Shown here: positions 13,004-14,998 of the stretch, in pieces
Layout: every line of letters begins with the position of its first letter
How positions within the stretch are numbered: the first letter of the stretch is position 1
Source of the DNA: Bacteroidetes bacterium UBA2322
Lineage (GTDB): Bacteria; Bacteroidota; Bacteroidia; Chitinophagales; UBA2359
Direction: 5' to 3'
NCBI GenBank assembly: GCA_002345145.1
Contig: DDVC01000118.1
Span: forward strand, 1 to 14,998
DNA: 14,998 bases
Position numbers and translations under genes: made by a program
The notes under the pieces: model-generated
What the model was told of the DNA's origin: nothing
The model's database searches: none
Seen by the model: the letters and a program-made list of their open reading frames with translations, nothing else

Positions 13004-13918
13004 TTAGTTCATTAGGTTAATAAAACAATCTTCAATGGTGGGTACAATGGGTTTAAGCTCTACCTGCGTATGGCTGAGAGCGGCAAGGTAGCCCAGCAAA
13101 TGGGATTGGGAGTGGGGGGTGTTTTGGGCAAAGGTAATATGGTGGTACTCGCCAAAGGTGTGGCAGGTATGGATAAGGGGCGATTGCCTTAAATGACTGA
13201 GCAACAGGTTCATTTGGGCGGCTTTAATGGCATACAGCGCAAACGGAAAAGCGGCGGTTATTTGCTGCGGCGTTTCTACCGATAGTATTTTGCCCTCCTG
13301 AATAAGGGCTATGCGCCGGCAAAGGGTGGCTTCGTCCATGTAGGGGGTGGAGACTAAAATGGTAATTCCCTGCTGTTGCAGGTTGTTGAGCATTAGCCAA
13401 AACTCCTTGCGCGATACGGTATCAACGCCGGTGGTGGGTTCGTCTAAAAACAGTACTTTTGGCTTGTGGATAAGGGCGCAGCAAAGCGCCAATTTTTGTT
13501 TCATACCGCCCGATAAATTACCCGCCCGCCGGTGTTTAAAGGGTTCTATTTGTACGTAAATATCGCTGATGAGGTGGTAGTTTTGCTGTATAGTGGTATT
13601 AAAAACGGTGGCAAAAAAACGGAGGTTTTCTTCTACCGTTAAATCTTGGTATAATGAGAACCTGCCGGGCATATACCCCACTTGCTGCCTAATGGCTTTA
13701 TAGTTTTTTACCACATCATTGCCCAGCACCCAAGCCTGTCCTGCATCGGGCAAGAGCAGGGTGGTGAGTATGCGGAAAATGCTGGTTTTTCCGGCTCCGT
13801 CAGGACCTATTAAGCCAAACAGCTCGCCTTGCTCTACTGTAAAAGAGGCATCAGTTACTGCTTTTACCGCACCTTTGTTGTAGGTTTTACCTATATTTTG
13901 GAGGATTACATCTGCCAT
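13004..13918 (-). CDS. ABC ATPase with altered Q- and H-loops, equivalent to YbhF N-terminal half (exporter operon gene 2)
   Basis: A 304-residue ABC ATPase. Walker A is GPDGAGKTS (38-46), the signature is canonical LSGGMKQK (135-142), and Walker B with catalytic Glu is VLFLDEPTTGVD (155-166). Two switch residues are replaced: the Q-loop Gln by Gly85 (GYMPGRFSLYQDL), and the H-loop His by Pro192 (STPYMDEA). I checked the latter in the DNA: codon CCC from 13343-13345. A C-terminal extension (about 220-304) follows the ATPase core. From memory the N-terminal half of YbhF has the same MPG-type Q-loop. The start is 8 bp after the adaptor gene stop; the end is one base from the partner ATPase start. 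It probably pairs with gene 3 as a heterodimer in which this subunit's own ATP site is degenerate. Confidence 0.93.
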   Translation of the reverse strand: MADVILQNIGKTYNKGAVKAVTDASFTVEQGELFGLIGPDGAGKTSIFRILTTLLLPDAGQAWVLGNDVVKNYKAIRQQVGYMPGRFSLYQDLTVEENLRFFATVFNTTIQQNYHLISDIYVQIEPFKHRRAGNLSGGMKQKLALCCALIHKPKVLFLDEPTTGVDTVSRKEFWLMLNNLQQQGITILVSTPYMDEATLCRRIALIQEGKILSVETPQQITAAFPFALYAIKAAQMNLLLSHLRQSPLIHTCHTFGEYHHITFAQNTPHSQSHLLGYLAALSHTQVELKPIVPTIEDCFINLMN

Positions 13919-13926
13919 AGCGGGGG

Positions 13927-14904
13927 TTAAAATTTGAGTTCGCCGTACATGCCTATTTTGTATATGCCGGCGGGGTTGGGTACTTTTACCTTAATGGCAT
14001 ACACCATATTTGCCCGCTCATCTTTGGTTTGAATGGTTTTGGGGGTAAACTCGGCTTTGTCGCTAATCCAGGTTATAGCGCCTTCGGTTTGTTGGTAGTT
14101 GCCGTTGCCGTCATCGGTAAGAACGGTTACTTTTTGGTTGAGTTTAACCAAAGGAAGCTGATTACCGGTTATATAGGCTCTAAGAGTTAGGGTAGATAGG
14201 TCGGCTATTTTATAGAGGGGTTTCCCGATGTTGGTAAACTCGCCTGTTTCGGCATATTTGGCTAATACGGTGCCGGCAAATTGGTTCATGATTTTACCAT
14301 CGGCAATTTGTTTTTCTATCAGTTCAAGGCGTTTGGCAGTGGGTAATTCCTCGCTCAGTATGCCTGTGTTTTGGATAGCCACCGTAGCCTTTGCCGATTT
14401 TATTTGCTCCGCTATCACCTCGCCCTGCGTTTTGGCGGCGGCAAGCTGGGCTTCTAATACCGATTTTTGCCCCACAAGGTCGTCTAATTGTTTTTGGGTG
14501 GCGGCTTCGCCTGCTACCAGCGCATTAAACCTTTTAACCTCTTTGTCTGCCACCTCTAACTGTTTTTGCAAAGCGGCAACTTGTGCGGCATGGGCTTGCT
14601 GCTGTGCCTGCAATATGGCTACCTGCGGGGCGGCATTATTGGTTTTTTGTTTTAGGGCTTGCATACCGGCTGTTACTTGTTCGGCTTGGAGTTGAAGGTT
14701 GGTTATATCTATTTGACCTATTTCTTTACCGGCTTCTACATACATGCCTTCTTCGGCATCAAAACGGAGGATTGTGCCGGTAGTTTCAGCGCTGATGATG
14801 CGTTCTACTGCCTCAAACGAGCCCGATGCGTCAAAGGTGTGGTTGTTTTGTTGGCAGCCGGTAAATACTATTAACAAGGAAAGGAGGTAGAGGAGGAGGC
14901 GCAT
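13927..14904 (-). CDS. Lipoprotein HlyD-family periplasmic adaptor, YbhG-like (exporter operon gene 1)
   Basis: A 325-residue membrane fusion protein linking an inner membrane exporter to an outer membrane channel. The N-terminus is a lipoprotein signal, hydrophobic residues 2-14 then VFTGC, with Cys17 as lipidation site. The first half of the lipoyl-like domain is about 34-68 (SAETTGTILRFDAEEGMYVEAG). A long alpha-helical coiled-coil hairpin rich in Gln/Ala spans about 70-200. The second lipoyl half follows (MNQFAGTVLAKYAETGEFTNIG, about 206-228), then a beta-barrel part (about 232-325). E. coli YbhG has similar length and domain order. No TolC-type gene or regulator is visible in the window; they may lie beyond its right end. 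The operon's promoter would have to lie in or beyond the heptad array that ends 9 bp from this start codon. Confidence 0.92.
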   Translation of the reverse strand: MRLLLYLLSLLIVFTGCQQNNHTFDASGSFEAVERIISAETTGTILRFDAEEGMYVEAGKEIGQIDITNLQLQAEQVTAGMQALKQKTNNAAPQVAILQAQQQAHAAQVAALQKQLEVADKEVKRFNALVAGEAATQKQLDDLVGQKSVLEAQLAAAKTQGEVIAEQIKSAKATVAIQNTGILSEELPTAKRLELIEKQIADGKIMNQFAGTVLAKYAETGEFTNIGKPLYKIADLSTLTLRAYITGNQLPLVKLNQKVTVLTDDGNGNYQQTEGAITWISDKAEFTPKTIQTKDERANMVYAIKVKVPNPAGIYKIGMYGELKF

Positions 14905-14913
14905 TTTTTTTTT

Positions 14914-14998
14914 AGTTAGGAGTTAGGAGTTAGGAGTTAGGAGTTAGGAGTTAGGAGTTAGGAGTTAGGAGTTAGGAGTTAGGAGTTATGAGTTATGA
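14914..14998. repeat. 7-bp tandem repeat array (AGTTAGG x10 + AGTTATG x2), continuing past window
   Basis: Ten perfect copies of AGTTAGG run from 14914 to 14983, followed by two AGTTATG copies to 14997; the array reaches the window end and its true length is unknown. Read as a minus-strand leader (CCTAACT units) it carries stop codons in all frames, so it is noncoding. Nine T bases (14905-14913, an A-run on the minus strand) separate it from the adaptor start codon. Confidence 0.95.

Noticed and set aside
14228..14695. 155-codon open frame on the plus strand
   Set aside because: It is fully antisense to the HlyD adaptor, Cys/Ala/Ser-rich as expected of a shadow frame, and shows no domain.

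Overview
The window looks like a chromosomal segment of an uncultured member of the Bacteroidota. The evidence is a TonB-dependent receptor with an N-terminal carboxypeptidase-regulatory-like domain, absence of strong Shine-Dalgarno sequences, several TAnnTTTG boxes (the Bacteroidota -7 element) upstream of genes, and Cys-terminated lipoprotein signals. Base composition looks moderate and even by eye (not computed). No rRNA, tRNA, CRISPR array, transposase or phage gene was found.

Left part (1-3829): a small lipoprotein of unknown function and a PAP2-family membrane phosphatase in tandem, then a complete 765-residue TonB-dependent outer membrane receptor. Region 3830-4381 has no gene but is dense in repeats: 7-bp periodic sequences, a 28-bp palindrome, and a 208-bp inverted arrangement of four copies of a 13-bp hairpin sequence.

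Middle part (4382-8825): an RdgB/HAM1 nucleotide-pool sanitising pyrophosphatase; two esterase-family (PF00756-type) alpha/beta hydrolases transcribed divergently; an ATP-grasp ligase in tandem with the second esterase; a strong hairpin between convergent genes; and a seven-bladed WD40 propeller protein on the minus strand. The esterase/ATP-grasp pair is the best candidate here for an uncharacterised small-molecule pathway.

Right part (8945-14998, minus strand): a protein made of two fused SRPBCC/AHSA1-like domains, then a five-gene tripartite ABC exporter operon. In transcription order this is a lipoprotein HlyD-type adaptor, two separate ABC ATPases and two ABC-2 permeases, the same order as E. 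coli ybhG-ybhF-ybhS-ybhR but with YbhF split in two. The two ATPases have complementary motif losses that predict one canonical and one degenerate ATP site. The start codon of the first operon gene lies 9 bp from a 12-unit array of a 7-bp repeat that runs off the window end.

A recurring theme is 7-bp-periodic sequence in intergenic gaps: six sites with different unit sequences but the same period, including one inside the exporter operon. The most informative observations are these heptad repeats, the inverted-repeat element at 3973-4180, the asymmetric ATPase pair, and the esterase/ATP-grasp cluster.
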